64,000 nucleotides of DNA from Tritonibacter scottomollicae (GTDB taxonomy: Bacteria; Pseudomonadota; Alphaproteobacteria; Rhodobacterales; Rhodobacteraceae). The position numbers and the translations under genes are program-made. Shown piece by piece: positions 1-8,688 of this stretch; position 1 is the stretch's first letter; each line of letters starts with the position of its first letter. Under the pieces are notes generated by a model that did no database searches, was not told the DNA's origin, and saw nothing but the letters and a program-made list of their open reading frames with translations. Where the stretch lies: the NCBI RefSeq assembly GCF_003003215.1, contig NZ_PVUF01000007.1:1-64000 (forward strand), given 5' to 3'.

Positions 1-132
1 CCGGTAGTAAGTCTGAACCGTCACACCGATTTGCCGAACGGCTTCCTGAACCGAGCTCCCTTGTCCTTGCAGCACCTCAACCTGTCGCAGCTTCAGCACG
101 ATGTCCTCGGGCTTCTCTCGTTTGCCTGACAT
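1..132 (-). CDS. IS3 family transposase OrfA, N-terminal part
   Basis: The visible 44 residues start at an ATG preceded by a strong AGGAGG-like ribosome site and continue off the left edge. They begin MSGKREKPED and include RQVEVLQGQG and a helix-turn-helix segment ending in TVQTYYR. This is the usual start of the small OrfA DNA-binding protein of IS3 elements; OrfA is fused to the OrfB integrase by frameshifting in intact copies. Only the N-terminus is seen, so I cannot say whether this copy is functional. Confidence 0.8.
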   Translation of the reverse strand, partial: MSGKREKPEDIVLKLRQVEVLQGQGSSVQEAVRQIGVTVQTYYR

Positions 133-202
133 CTCGTCGTCCTCCTGAAAACGGGATATTCCTATCCCAAAAGGTGGACCACTTCAGTGGGGGCACTCCA
201 CA
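1..202 (-). mobile_element. IS3-type insertion sequence, end fragment
   Basis: This is the upstream terminus of an insertion sequence that continues beyond the left edge. It comprises the first codons of an orfA transposase and about 70 bp of terminal sequence. The outer end lies near 200-202, where the sequence changes abruptly into the reading frame of an integrase. The terminal bases are compatible with a TG...CA ended IS3-family element. The exact boundary and the target duplication cannot be fixed because the other end is outside the window. Confidence 0.75.
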
Positions 203-1885
203 GAGCTCCCTCGGGTTGCCGTCCAGCTGCAGCACCAGCGCCTTCGCCCAGTTGTAATAGATCTTGTCACCGAAGGACTGGCTATCATTTGTCGCGATCA
301 ATTCGGGGAAGAGGGCCGTGGCACCGCGCATGCGCATGTCGTCGACATGCCTTATAAAGCCCAGTTCTATCAGATGCGCGTGAATGGGAACCAGGCGCTC
401 CGAGCTGAAGGTCTTGACCCCTCGGTGCATGTTGTCGCGGATGTGGTAGCAGGGAATGCCGTCGACGGACACGACATCACTGGGTTCCAGGCCGAGAACT
501 TCCTCCCGCCGGGCGCCGCTGTAACCAGCCAGGATAGGCCCCCAGTAGAGCCCATCCGCCTTTACGATGTTGCCGCGCTCATGGCGCCGCGACGTTGACC
601 TGCACCCCGTCCAGATCGGGTGACGGAAGACCCGCTGGAGTTCCGGCAGGGTGAAGGCTTCGCGCTTGTCGCGGTTGCGCTTGTCCTCCCGGACGCGGAG
701 CAAACCGAGCTCGATCGAGTCCGAAATCGGGATGCTTTCGCTTTTGGCGAACTGGAAGATGAGCTTGAACCGGTCAAGGTGGCCGTTGATCGTGCGCGGC
801 GAGAGCCCGACCTTCTTTTCGGGAAGATCCTCGGCGCGTGCCAGAAGCTCATCGATGGTTCTCTCCGCGTCCTTCGGGCTTTTCCCGTAGCTCGTCGGAA
901 GGCGTTGCAGTACCGACTTGTAGAACTTGAGATGGCCCTGCGTGATACCCCGAACGTCGGTGACGCCCGTAGCCTTGATGAACAGGTGCGCCTGCGATGA
1001 AAGCTGCTTTCTGGTGTCTTCCTTGATATGCTCGCGGTCCTTCTCGGCGTTGATGCGCTCAACGAGTGCGACAATGTCCGGATCGAAACTGAACGCGGGC
1101 CTTTGGGTAGGGACTTGAGGCGGGACAGGTGCTTCGATCAGTGTGGTTTCCCCGGAGATGTGAAGGGGCTCTCGGGATTCGGTGTTCTCGGCAGCCGCGC
1201 CGTCGAGGATTTCCCGCGCAAGGGCGCGCGCTTGTTCAAGGCTCGGATCTTCTCGACTGTCAAATGCGGACCAAGCCGCGGCCTTTCCGGCCAGGAGCAG
1301 TTGCCGTAGATAGAGAACCGTTTCGGCCGCAGGATTTAAGGTCTCGCCTGTAGCCGTCTGAATGCTGTCCCGCGCGGCGCGACGCATCTTGTTGACGCCC
1401 GCCTCGGACAGCACGTCGCGCGACAGGATGCCAAGCATCGTCTCCAGCGACGCGATGTCTGTCTCACTCGAACCTTCGTTGAGTACGGTGCGTCGGTCGT
1501 GAGCGGAGAGCTCCGGATGCAGTCCCTTGCTCGCCAGGTGAGACCAGGCGCGCGCCGTCGCCCAATCGAGACGCTGGTCTTCTTCGGATGAGCCCACCGG
1601 GTCCATCCGGCTGATCATGCGCTGGCGCTCGATGCGGTCAAGCTCGCTGCGCACAACCGAGGTCAGCCAGGCCTTGGCCTGGGCGGGGGGCAGCTTTTTA
1701 TCGGTGATTGCATCCAGCATCCGGTCGCACTCGTAGTTCAATCTGCGTGCGATGATACACGCGATCGACCGGTCCGTGGTGCGCAGAGACAGCTGCCAAT
1801 GTCGGGTTTTTGTGGAAAACTCAGGCACGCGCCGACGCCAGCTCCAGGTGGAGCCGCGTTGCAGGAGGTAAGGGGTGGTTGCCAA
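203..1885 (-). pseudogene. Tyrosine recombinase (DUF6538-type integrase), interrupted by IS
   Basis: This is a site-specific recombinase gene whose 3' end has been displaced by the insertion sequence. The N-terminus (MATTPYLLQRGSTW, RRRVPEF) matches the DUF6538 domain found on phage-type integrases. A SAM-like core-binding region follows at about residues 270-390, and the catalytic domain begins near residue 410. The first catalytic arginine is visible in SGARREEVLGL near residue 457. The frame then runs through DGNPRELC and enters IS sequence exactly where the second catalytic box (H-x-L-R-H) should start. The H-R-H-Y part is therefore missing and the visible product should be inactive. It starts about 125 bp from the 3' end of tRNA-Asn and is transcribed away from it, the classical arrangement of an element integrated in a tRNA gene. 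Confidence 0.85.
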
Positions 1886-1937
1886 GATGCGGCCTCCAGG
1901 CTTGGAGACGAGCGACCCGCATTTCAGGAACTTGTGC

Positions 1938-1959
1938 TACAGTGCTGTGTGACACTGTA
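1938..1959. promoter_or_regulatory. Palindrome in the integrase promoter region
   Basis: A perfect 7-bp inverted repeat, TACAGTG-N8-CACTGTA, lies 53 bp upstream of the integrase start. Its size and position suit an operator for a dimeric repressor or excisionase-type protein. No such regulator is in the window, so the role is inferred. Confidence 0.4.
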
Positions 1960-2009
1960 TTTGCCAAATTTAGCCTATTCCTTGATTATCAGGGGCTTAG
2001 GTGGTGAAT

Positions 2010-2084
2010 TGGCTCCGGCGGTAGGGATCGAACCTACGACCAATTGATTAACAGTCAACTGCTCTACCGCTGAGCTACGCCGGA
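2010..2084 (-). tRNA. tRNA-Asn (GTT)
   Basis: The 75-nt reverse-strand sequence folds as a cloverleaf with a 7-bp acceptor stem (TCCGGCG/CGCCGGA), D-arm with TAGCTCAGCGGTAGAGC, anticodon loop CTGTTAA (anticodon GTT) and a T-arm with GTTCGATCC. The CCA end is encoded. Its 3' end faces the integrase remnant, so it is the probable attachment site of the element to the left. Confidence 0.95.
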
Positions 2085-2102
2085 GTGTGGCGCTCGTATA
2101 AC

Positions 2103-2139
2103 GGGGTCGTTTTCGGGCGTCCAGAGCGAAAACGACCCC
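2103..2139. repeat. 13-bp perfect inverted repeat
   Basis: The arms GGGGTCGTTTTCG and CGAAAACGACCCC are perfect complements separated by 11 bp. The repeat sits between tRNA-Asn and the 3' end of the MBL hydrolase gene. It would form a strong hairpin in either transcript. On the + strand an A-rich tract follows; neither strand has a clean U-tract directly after the stem, so I call it a hairpin rather than a typical terminator. Confidence 0.6.
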
Positions 2140-2151
2140 AAGATAAAAAAA

Positions 2152-3075
2152 TCAACTTTTGATGGCGAAGGTTGCTGTTTCCGACAGGTCGTTGATCGGG
2201 TGGACCGCGCCGCGCTGTGTAAGATCCACCAGATGAGAAAGCACATTGCGTTCGGCAGCAGGAAGCAAAGCAGCCGGCGTGTCAGTGTAGATCGCAAGGG
2301 TGAGGTCGGCAGCCGTGCAGGGGGCCTCGCGCAACCGGTCAAGGATGGCGGTCTCGCGTTGCCGGCGATGGGTGATGAGCCAGACGAGGCGGTCATGTGG
2401 ATCGAGAATTGGCGCTCCGTGCCCCGGCAGGAATTGCGACCACTCGCGCTGTTGTAGCTTGTAGCAGGACAACATGAAATCCGTCAGATCTCCGTCCGGT
2501 GGCGACACCAGAGAGCTGGCCCAGCCCATGACATGGTCGCCCGAGAACAAGATGTCACCAAGCGCAAAACACAGGTGATTGCCGATGTGACCCGGGGTGT
2601 GGATCGCCTCCAATTGCCAGTCCGGCCCTGTCAGCATCGCGCCGTCAGCAAGGCGGTGGTCGCAGTCAAAAGTCTGATCTATCCCTTCACCGCCGCCTGC
2701 CAACCCGCGCGCGGCCAGATCCTGCATGATCGCACTGCGTCCCGCATCCGCGGTGCCGAAGGCGAAAACAGGCGCTCCGGTCTTGGCACGCAGCTGTGCC
2801 GCGAGAGGGGAGTGATCCAGATGGCTGTGCGTCACTAGGATATGCGAAATGCGCCGTCGCGGCCCGCAGGCGGAGAGGATCGCCGAGAGATGCGCCTCTG
2901 AGGCGGGGCCCGGGTCGATCACGGCCAGATCGTCTTCGCCAATCAGGTAGGTATTGGTGCCTCGGAACGTCATCGGCGAGGGATTGGGGGCAAGAATGCG
3001 GGTAACACCCGGAGCGATTGTTTCTGGTAAACCGGGTTTTGGGTTGAACCCATCTTTGGCTTGCGATCTGCTCAT
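2152..3075 (-). CDS. MBL-fold metallohydrolase (LACTB2-like)
   Basis: The 307-residue protein belongs to the metallo-beta-lactamase fold. The zinc motif THSHLDH is at residues 82-88, and the later ligands are seen in HTPGHIGNHLCF (around 160), FSGDHV and FLPGHG. A C-terminal winged-helix-like segment follows, as in the LACTB2/glyoxalase II-related branch that includes nucleases and hydrolases. No signal peptide is present, so it should be cytoplasmic. The substrate cannot be read from sequence. It is divergent from the histidine kinase gene with a 57-bp gap, and a good AGGAGG-like site precedes the ATG. Confidence 0.85.
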   Translation of the reverse strand: MSRSQAKDGFNPKPGLPETIAPGVTRILAPNPSPMTFRGTNTYLIGEDDLAVIDPGPASEAHLSAILSACGPRRRISHILVTHSHLDHSPLAAQLRAKTGAPVFAFGTADAGRSAIMQDLAARGLAGGGEGIDQTFDCDHRLADGAMLTGPDWQLEAIHTPGHIGNHLCFALGDILFSGDHVMGWASSLVSPPDGDLTDFMLSCYKLQQREWSQFLPGHGAPILDPHDRLVWLITHRRQRETAILDRLREAPCTAADLTLAIYTDTPAALLPAAERNVLSHLVDLTQRGAVHPINDLSETATFAIKS

Positions 3076-3132
3076 GACGTTCCTCCTTGAGGGGCGCTGT
3101 TCTGTCTTATCTGCTCCGCTCTAGGCTTAGTT

Positions 3133-4461
3133 ATGAAGCTCTTTCGTCTCAAACACTATCTGCCCAAGCTCCCTACGGGGATTTATGGCCGTGCTGCACT
3201 GATCCTGCTGATGCCAGTGGTGGTGTTGCAGCTTGTGGTGTCCTTCGCCTTTATCCGGCGCGATCTTGAGGACATTACAAAGCAGATGTCGCAGACCATG
3301 GTGCGGGAGTTCCTGCTGATAGAGGATCAGATCCAGCTCTCAGCGACGCAGGAAGAGGCGTTGACGCGCCTGACGCCAGTGCTGGCGCCGCTGAATGTCG
3401 GGCTGCGTTTTCTGGACCCGACGGAGGCAGTGCCGGGTGATGAAATCCCATTCGAGGATTTCTCGGGCCGGGTAGTGCGGGAGGCCTTCACTATCGGCTT
3501 GCCCCGGTTCCAGTCGATCCAGCTGCCGCGGTCGCGGCCGGTCCGCATGGTCATGGAGAGCGACCTTGGAATGGTGGAGCTTGAATTCAGCCGGCGCCGC
3601 GTGACGGCCGCCGCGCCGCACCAGTTGATCGTCACCATGGCGGTCTTTGGGTTCATGCTGGTGATTATCGCAATGGCATATATGCGTAACCAGCTGCGCC
3701 CGATCAAGCGGCTGGCCGATGCGGCGCAGGCCTTTGGTGTGGGCCGTATGATCCCCTATCAACCGCGCGGCGCCACCGAGGTGCGGGCCGCAGGCGCGGC
3801 TTTCATCGACATGCGGGCGCGGATTGATCGGCAAATCGAGCAGCGGACGCTCATGCTGTCAGGGGTCAGCCATGATCTGCGGACCCCTCTGACCCGGCTG
3901 AAGCTCAGTCTTGCCATGCTGGATGAGGAGGAGGCAGAGCCAATGCTGCAGGACGTGAAGGAGATGGAGGATATGGTGGACGCCTTCCTCGACTTCTCAC
4001 GCGGGGTGACGACCAGTGCAATGGAAGAAACCGATCCCTGCGCGCTGGTTGAGGAAGCGGTGCAAAGCTGGACCCGGCAGGGAAAGACCGTGCATCTGGT
4101 CGAGGCTGTGGGAAATCGTATGATCCCCCTGCGCGCGGCTGCTGTGCGGCGGGCGGTGGACAACCTGATCTCTAACGCGGTGCGCTACGGCACGCGGGCG
4201 CGGATCTCGGTGGCTGTTCTGCAGAAATCCCTGCGCATCCGGGTGGAGGACGATGGTCCCGGTATCCCTGCCGAGCTGCGCGGTGACGCAATTCGCCCCT
4301 TTACCCGGCTCGATCCTTCTCGCAATCAGGATCGTGGCACAGGTGTCGGGCTCGGTCTGGCAATCGTGGCGGATATCGCGCGCGCTCATGGTGGAACGCT
4401 GCGTCTGGGCACCAGCGAAGAGCTGGGCGGACTGCAGGCGGACATCGTGATCGCGCTTTGA
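3133..4461 (+). CDS. EnvZ-like sensor histidine kinase
   Basis: A 442-residue inner-membrane histidine kinase. Transmembrane segments lie near residues 20-42 and 165-185 around a periplasmic sensor of about 120 residues. A HAMP linker follows, then the phosphoacceptor box SGVSHDLRTPLTR with His247. The ATPase domain has an N box (DNLISNAVRYG), G1 (DDGPGIP) and G2 (GTGVGLGLAI). The arrangement matches the EnvZ/RstB group that phosphorylates OmpR-type regulators. No response regulator gene is adjacent: an MBL gene lies on one side and a tRNA on the other. Its partner must be encoded elsewhere. The signal is unknown. Confidence 0.88.
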   Translation: MKLFRLKHYLPKLPTGIYGRAALILLMPVVVLQLVVSFAFIRRDLEDITKQMSQTMVREFLLIEDQIQLSATQEEALTRLTPVLAPLNVGLRFLDPTEAVPGDEIPFEDFSGRVVREAFTIGLPRFQSIQLPRSRPVRMVMESDLGMVELEFSRRRVTAAAPHQLIVTMAVFGFMLVIIAMAYMRNQLRPIKRLADAAQAFGVGRMIPYQPRGATEVRAAGAAFIDMRARIDRQIEQRTLMLSGVSHDLRTPLTRLKLSLAMLDEEEAEPMLQDVKEMEDMVDAFLDFSRGVTTSAMEETDPCALVEEAVQSWTRQGKTVHLVEAVGNRMIPLRAAAVRRAVDNLISNAVRYGTRARISVAVLQKSLRIRVEDDGPGIPAELRGDAIRPFTRLDPSRNQDRGTGVGLGLAIVADIARAHGGTLRLGTSEELGGLQADIVIAL

Positions 4462-4537
4462 TCGCGCCACGTCAGACAGGGGCCGGTTGTGTCGCAGGGC
4501 GCAACGCCTGAATGCCGGATGACACTGGAAGGGGCGG

Positions 4538-4613
4538 TGGTGGGAGATCAGAGATTCGAACTCTGGACCAAAGCGTTATGAGCGCTCTGCTCTAACCGCT
4601 GAGCTAATCTCCC
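4538..4613 (-). tRNA. tRNA with CAT anticodon (Met or lysidine-modified Ile)
   Basis: The 76-nt reverse-strand cloverleaf has acceptor GGGAGAT/ATCTCCC, D-arm TTAGCTCAGCGGTTAGAGC, anticodon loop CTCATAA and T-arm GTTCGAATC, with encoded CCA. The CAT anticodon fits either elongator Met or the minor Ile tRNA whose C34 is converted to lysidine. The D-arm and variable region resemble E. coli ileX more than its elongator Met tRNA, so I lean to Ile(CAU). It is not an initiator: the 5' base G pairs with the acceptor strand. Confidence 0.88.
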
Positions 4614-4768
4614 ACAGGCTGGTTTATAGAGTCGTTCCACAGGCCTCGCAATCCGTCCCGTGCAAGAAATTTGCCGCATTTGCGCTTCTGCACTCAGGCC
4701 CGCCGGCACTCTGTCCGCGCCGTCCTTGGGTCCAGGGGGCAGGTCGCGCGCTTGTGTCTTATGCGGCG

Positions 4769-5698
4769 CTATCCGGTGACGGCATGGAGGTGCGGGGCAG
4801 GGCGCTTGCGGTGGATGTCGTCGAGGCGCGCAACAATCCCGTCGATCACCAGATCCCGACGCCTGTCGACACCATGGCGCGACGGGTAGACGGCAAAAAT
4901 GTCCTTTTGCGGCGCCGACCAACCGGGCAGAACTTGCTCAAACACTCCCTCGGCCAGCATGTCCTGAACAAAGAACAGCGGCACCCTGGAATAGCCCGCC
5001 CCGTTCGTAACGGCATGCTGGATCAGATCCGGGTCATCGGCGGTAAAGCCGACGCGAACCGGCGCAAGGACTTCGGTGCCGTCGCGGGTCAGCGGAAAGA
5101 ACCCTTTGGTCTGTTCTTCATGGTGCTGGATGAATTTGAGACGCTTCAGATCTTCCGGGTGCTCGGGCCTGCCCATGCTGTCCAGATAGGCGGGTGTCGC
5201 CAGCAGGACGGTTTCCATTGTGGCAATGCGACGGCCAACGCCATCTGTCTCTCCAAGCCGTCCGGTGCGGATGGCAAGGTCGTAATTCTCTCGCACCACG
5301 TCCACCAGCCGGTCCTCAACGCGGACAATGATGTTCAGGTCGTCATGATCCCGATCCAGGTCGAGCAGCATCGGACCGATCAAATGGCGCCCGAGGAAAC
5401 TGTTCACACTCACCCGGAAGTCACCGGAAAAACTGTCGTTCAGCTGATCGAGCTCAGCAGTCATCCGGTCAAATCCGCTCAGCAGCCCTTGGGCGTGAGC
5501 ATAGATAAGCTCGCCGGATCGCGTCGCCCGCACCCCTTGTGCGGTGCGGTGCAGCAGCTGATGACCGATCAGGCTTTCCAGCTGCTTGATCTGCTGGCTG
5601 ATGGCCGATTGCGTCATGTCACGACGTTGCGCGGCCCGGTTCAGGCTGCCTTCGTCGAGGGCCACAATCAGCGTTTCCAGAAGCGACAAACGATCCAT
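4769..5698 (-). CDS. LysR family transcriptional regulator
   Basis: The 309-residue protein has the N-terminal winged HTH of LysR regulators (MDRLSLLETLIVALDEG, then AAQRRDMTQSAISQQIKQLE, residues 1-60). The periplasmic-binding-protein-like effector domain occupies the rest (about 90-295). It is divergent from a Tat-exported MBL hydrolase across a 121-bp gap that contains a 17-bp palindrome. This is the usual layout for a LysR protein that controls its neighbour and itself. The effector is unknown. Confidence 0.9.
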   Translation of the reverse strand: MDRLSLLETLIVALDEGSLNRAAQRRDMTQSAISQQIKQLESLIGHQLLHRTAQGVRATRSGELIYAHAQGLLSGFDRMTAELDQLNDSFSGDFRVSVNSFLGRHLIGPMLLDLDRDHDDLNIIVRVEDRLVDVVRENYDLAIRTGRLGETDGVGRRIATMETVLLATPAYLDSMGRPEHPEDLKRLKFIQHHEEQTKGFFPLTRDGTEVLAPVRVGFTADDPDLIQHAVTNGAGYSRVPLFFVQDMLAEGVFEQVLPGWSAPQKDIFAVYPSRHGVDRRRDLVIDGIVARLDDIHRKRPAPHLHAVTG

Positions 5699-5718
5699 GA
5701 ATTTCCCTATCAGAGATG

Positions 5719-5735
5719 CTAATAACCCCTATTAG
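5719..5735. promoter_or_regulatory. Palindromic LysR-type operator
   Basis: CTAATA-ACCCC-TATTAG is a perfect 6-bp inverted repeat with a 5-bp centre, 20 bp upstream of the lysR start and 84 bp upstream of the divergent MBL gene. It fits an AT-rich LysR-type dyad. Its assignment to the adjacent regulator is by position. Confidence 0.55.
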
Positions 5736-5819
5736 ATGATGCTGGCTGTGGGGCACCAGCAAAAACGCCTATTTCCCAATCATGCGCAATCAGCGCCAAT
5801 CAGGATATCGGAGCCACTT

Positions 5820-6788
5820 ATGACTTTTTCTCGCCGAACGTTGTTGAAAACCCTTGGTGTTGGCACCGCATCGCTGGCGCTGCCGACGCTTTCCACAATG
5901 GCGCAGGCCGCCCCAGCCGGACCGGCGCCTGTCTTGCATCAATTCCGCTTGGGGGATGCCACGATCACGGCGTTGCTTGACGGTCATCTTCCGGTGCCGG
6001 CCACGATGTTCACCGGATATGATGCGGCGCGTGCGCAAGAGACTCTGGAAGGCAGCTTTTATCGCGAAGGCGCTCAAGGGCTGGAGATCCCGGTGAACGG
6101 CTATCTGGTCGAGCGCGGCGGCAAATATACGCTGGTCGATACAGGCACAGCACAGCTGATGGGGCCGGATCTCGGTGGTCTGATGGCGGCGCTGGCGGCG
6201 ACCGGAGTTGGTGCCGGCGATATCTCGACGATCCTGCTGACCCATATGCATCCTGACCATGCCGGAGGTCTGCTCGCAGCGGACGGCAGTGCTGCCTTTC
6301 CTAATGCGGAGCTGGTGGTCGCCGAGACCGAATGGGACTTTTGGTACGATGATGCGATCATGGCATCGGTCGACGAGGGCAGCCGTGGATTCTTCCAGAT
6401 GGCACGCGATGCGGTGGCACCCTATGCGGACCGGAAAAAGCCGTTCACGGGCGAGGTCGAGGTTGCGCCCGGCTTTACCGCCATGCCGTTGCCGGGGCAC
6501 ACGCCGGGGCACAGCGGCTTCATGCTGGACGCGGGTGATGAACAATTGCTGATCTGGGGCGATGTGGTTCACAGCACCGCATTGCAGTTCGCCAATCCGG
6601 ACTGGACCATTCCCTTTGACACCGATCAGCCGCTGGCGGCCCAGACCCGCAAGGCGATGTTTGATCGGGCTGCGGCCGACCAGCTTCTGGTGACTGGCAT
6701 GCATCTGGATTTCCCCGGTTTGGGGCGGGTGGTGCGGGATGGTGCGGCCTATGCCTTCCATCAGGCACCGTGGCAGTTCGGGCTCTGA
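5820..6788 (+). CDS. Tat-exported MBL-fold hydrolase
   Basis: A 322-residue metallo-beta-lactamase-fold protein. The N-terminus carries a twin-arginine signal (SRRTLLKTLG, hydrophobic stretch, MAQAAPAG near residue 35), so it is probably folded with its metals and exported to the periplasm. The zinc ligands are in THMHPDHAGG (around 143), LPGHTPGHSGF and IWGDVVH. This pattern is shared with lactonases of the quorum-quenching type, but other hydrolases look alike. The start at 5820 is chosen because it gives the Tat signal directly and has GGAG 7 bp upstream; a longer frame from 5736 adds no recognisable sequence. Control by the divergent LysR gene is likely. Confidence 0.85.
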   Translation: MTFSRRTLLKTLGVGTASLALPTLSTMAQAAPAGPAPVLHQFRLGDATITALLDGHLPVPATMFTGYDAARAQETLEGSFYREGAQGLEIPVNGYLVERGGKYTLVDTGTAQLMGPDLGGLMAALAATGVGAGDISTILLTHMHPDHAGGLLAADGSAAFPNAELVVAETEWDFWYDDAIMASVDEGSRGFFQMARDAVAPYADRKKPFTGEVEVAPGFTAMPLPGHTPGHSGFMLDAGDEQLLIWGDVVHSTALQFANPDWTIPFDTDQPLAAQTRKAMFDRAAADQLLVTGMHLDFPGLGRVVRDGAAYAFHQAPWQFGL

Positions 6789-6830
6789 TCCGACGTCCTG
6801 ATCGCTGTAGTTTGCAGTGATCGATCAAAT

Positions 6831-6868
6831 ACCCCTCCCATTGTGCAGATTTGTGCAGGGGGAGGGGT
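6831..6868. repeat. Inverted repeat upstream of purM
   Basis: ACCCCTCCC and GGGAGGGGT form a 9-bp inverted repeat with a 20-nt loop that itself contains the direct repeat TTGTGCAG twice. It lies between the MBL gene and purM. No U-tract follows, so it may be a weak terminator or a regulatory element for purM. The role is undetermined. Confidence 0.45.
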
Positions 6869-6937
6869 GCATTCCCTAGTTTCCTTCACCCGTCCTATAG
6901 GCTAAATGCTCGTCAACCATTGCGAAGGAGCCAAGCG

Positions 6938-7984
6938 ATGACCAGCGGCAAGAACGGGTTGACCTATGCGGATGCAGGGGTGGACATTGATGCGGGCAAC
7001 GAACTTGTGGACCGGATCAAACCGGCTGCAAAACGGACCAACCGTCCCGGAGTGATGAGCGGCCTGGGTGGATTTGGCGCGCTGTTCGATCTCAAGGCCG
7101 CCGGATACGAGGATCCGATCCTCGTGGGCGCCACCGACGGGGTGGGCACCAAGCTGCGCATCGCCATCGACACCGGCCATGTGGACGGCGTCGGCATCGA
7201 CCTTGTTGCCATGTGCGTCAATGATCTGGTGTGTCAGGGCGCGGAGCCGCTGTTCTTCCTCGACTATTTTGCCACCGGCAAGCTGGAAACAGATGTTGCG
7301 GCGCGAATCATCGAAGGCATCGCCGAGGGCTGCGTGCGGTCGGGCTGTGCGTTGATCGGCGGCGAGACCGCCGAGATGCCGGGCATGTACCCCAAGGGTG
7401 ATTTCGATCTGGCAGGCTTTGCCGTTGGCGCGATGGAGCGCGGCAGCGCGCTGCCAGTTGGTGTCGAAGCAGGCGATGTGCTGCTTGGTCTTGGCTCCGA
7501 CGGGGTGCATTCCAACGGGTACTCGCTGGTGCGCCAGATCGTGAAATACTCCGGCCTTGGCTGGGACGCGGACAGCCCGTTTGGCGAGGGCAAGCTGGGC
7601 GAGGCGCTGCTGGCCCCGACGCGGCTGTATGTCAAACAATCGCTCGCCGCGGTGCGTGCTGGTGGCGTGAATGCCTTGGCGCATATCACCGGCGGTGGCC
7701 TGACCGAGAACTTGCCGCGCGTCCTGCCTGAGGGGCTTGGTGCCGATATCGATCTCGGTGCGTGGGAGCTTCCCGATGTCTTCAAGTGGCTTGCGGAAAC
7801 GGGCGGCATCGAAGAATCCGAGATGCTGAAGACCTTCAACTGCGGCATCGGCATGATCCTCGTGGTCAAGGCGGACCGAGCTGAAGCGCTGACTGAGCTG
7901 CTGGCGGGAGAGGGCGAGCGCGTTTCCCGTCTGGGCACCGTGACCGCGGAAGAGGGCGTGCGCTATACAGGCGGGCTGCTGTGA
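6938..7984 (+). CDS. purM: Phosphoribosylformylglycinamidine cyclo-ligase
   Basis: PurM (AIR synthetase) closes the imidazole ring of purines, converting FGAM and ATP to AIR in the cytoplasm. The 348 residues match the family length. Conserved segments seen are [10 protein letters not shown] at the N-terminus, [31 protein letters not shown] and [14 protein letters not shown]. The ATG at 6938 has GAAGGAG 9 bp upstream and gives the normal N-terminus; a longer frame does not. The stop overlaps the purN start by 4 bp, so the two are translationally coupled. Confidence 0.98.
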   Translation: MTSGKNGLTYADAGVDIDAGNELVDRIKPAAKRTNRPGVMSGLGGFGALFDLKAAGYEDPILVGATDGVGTKLRIAIDTGHVDGVGIDLVAMCVNDLVCQGAEPLFFLDYFATGKLETDVAARIIEGIAEGCVRSGCALIGGETAEMPGMYPKGDFDLAGFAVGAMERGSALPVGVEAGDVLLGLGSDGVHSNGYSLVRQIVKYSGLGWDADSPFGEGKLGEALLAPTRLYVKQSLAAVRAGGVNALAHITGGGLTENLPRVLPEGLGADIDLGAWELPDVFKWLAETGGIEESEMLKTFNCGIGMILVVKADRAEALTELLAGEGERVSRLGTVTAEEGVRYTGGLL

Positions 7985-8586
7985 GCGACAAGAAGACCGT
8001 CGCCATTCTGATTTCCGGCGGGGGCTCCAACATGGTGACCCTCGTCGACAGCATGCTGAATGATCCCGACCACCCCGGCCGGCCCTGTCTGGTGCTATCG
8101 AACAATGCGGATGCCGGTGGTCTGACCAAGGCGGCAGAGCGGGGCGTGGCCACAGCTGTGGTTGACCATCGCCCCTTTGGCAAGGATCGGGCCGCATTCG
8201 AGGCGGAGCTGGTCAAGCCGATCCTGAACGCGGGCGCCGATGTGGTTTGCCTGGCTGGATTCATGCGTGTTCTGACCGCCGGCTTTGTCAGCCAGTTCGA
8301 GGGGCGGATGCTCAATATCCATCCCTCTCTGCTGCCAAAATACAAAGGGCTTCATACCCACGCCCGTGCGTTGGAAGCTGGCGATGACCGTCACGGCTGT
8401 ACCGTGCATGAGGTCACGCCGCGCCTAGACGATGGTCCCCTGTTGGGGCAGGCGGAAGTTCCGGTGCTGCCTGGCGATACGCCGGAGGATCTGGCGGCCC
8501 GTGTTCTGGTCCAGGAACACCGTCTCTATCCCGCAGTTCTGGCGCGCTATTTGCGCGGGGAACACGCGATGTTGCGGCTGAGCTGA
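7981..8586 (+). CDS. purN: Phosphoribosylglycinamide formyltransferase
   Basis: PurN transfers a formyl group from 10-formyl-THF to GAR, the third step of purine synthesis. The 201-residue protein has the substrate loop ISGGGSNM, the folate/catalytic segment [16 protein letters not shown] with the catalytic Asn-His pair, and a downstream Asp region DDGPLLGQ. It starts with GTG overlapping the purM stop (GTGA), the conserved purM-purN coupling. The remaining formylation enzyme choice (PurT) is not in the window. Confidence 0.97.
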   Translation: MSDKKTVAILISGGGSNMVTLVDSMLNDPDHPGRPCLVLSNNADAGGLTKAAERGVATAVVDHRPFGKDRAAFEAELVKPILNAGADVVCLAGFMRVLTAGFVSQFEGRMLNIHPSLLPKYKGLHTHARALEAGDDRHGCTVHEVTPRLDDGPLLGQAEVPVLPGDTPEDLAARVLVQEHRLYPAVLARYLRGEHAMLRLS

Positions 8587-8688
8587 CACGGCACGGTGTC
8601 TTGTCGCAGACAGGTGTTTGCAACCGGTGCGTCGTCGTCGTATCAACGGGGTGCCCGAGCGGTAGAAACCCTAAAAAAGACGCTATTG

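Noticed and set aside
4754-5722. Long open frame on the + strand opposite the LysR gene
   Set aside because: It mirrors the codons of the LysR gene, which has clear family features; the + frame shows none.
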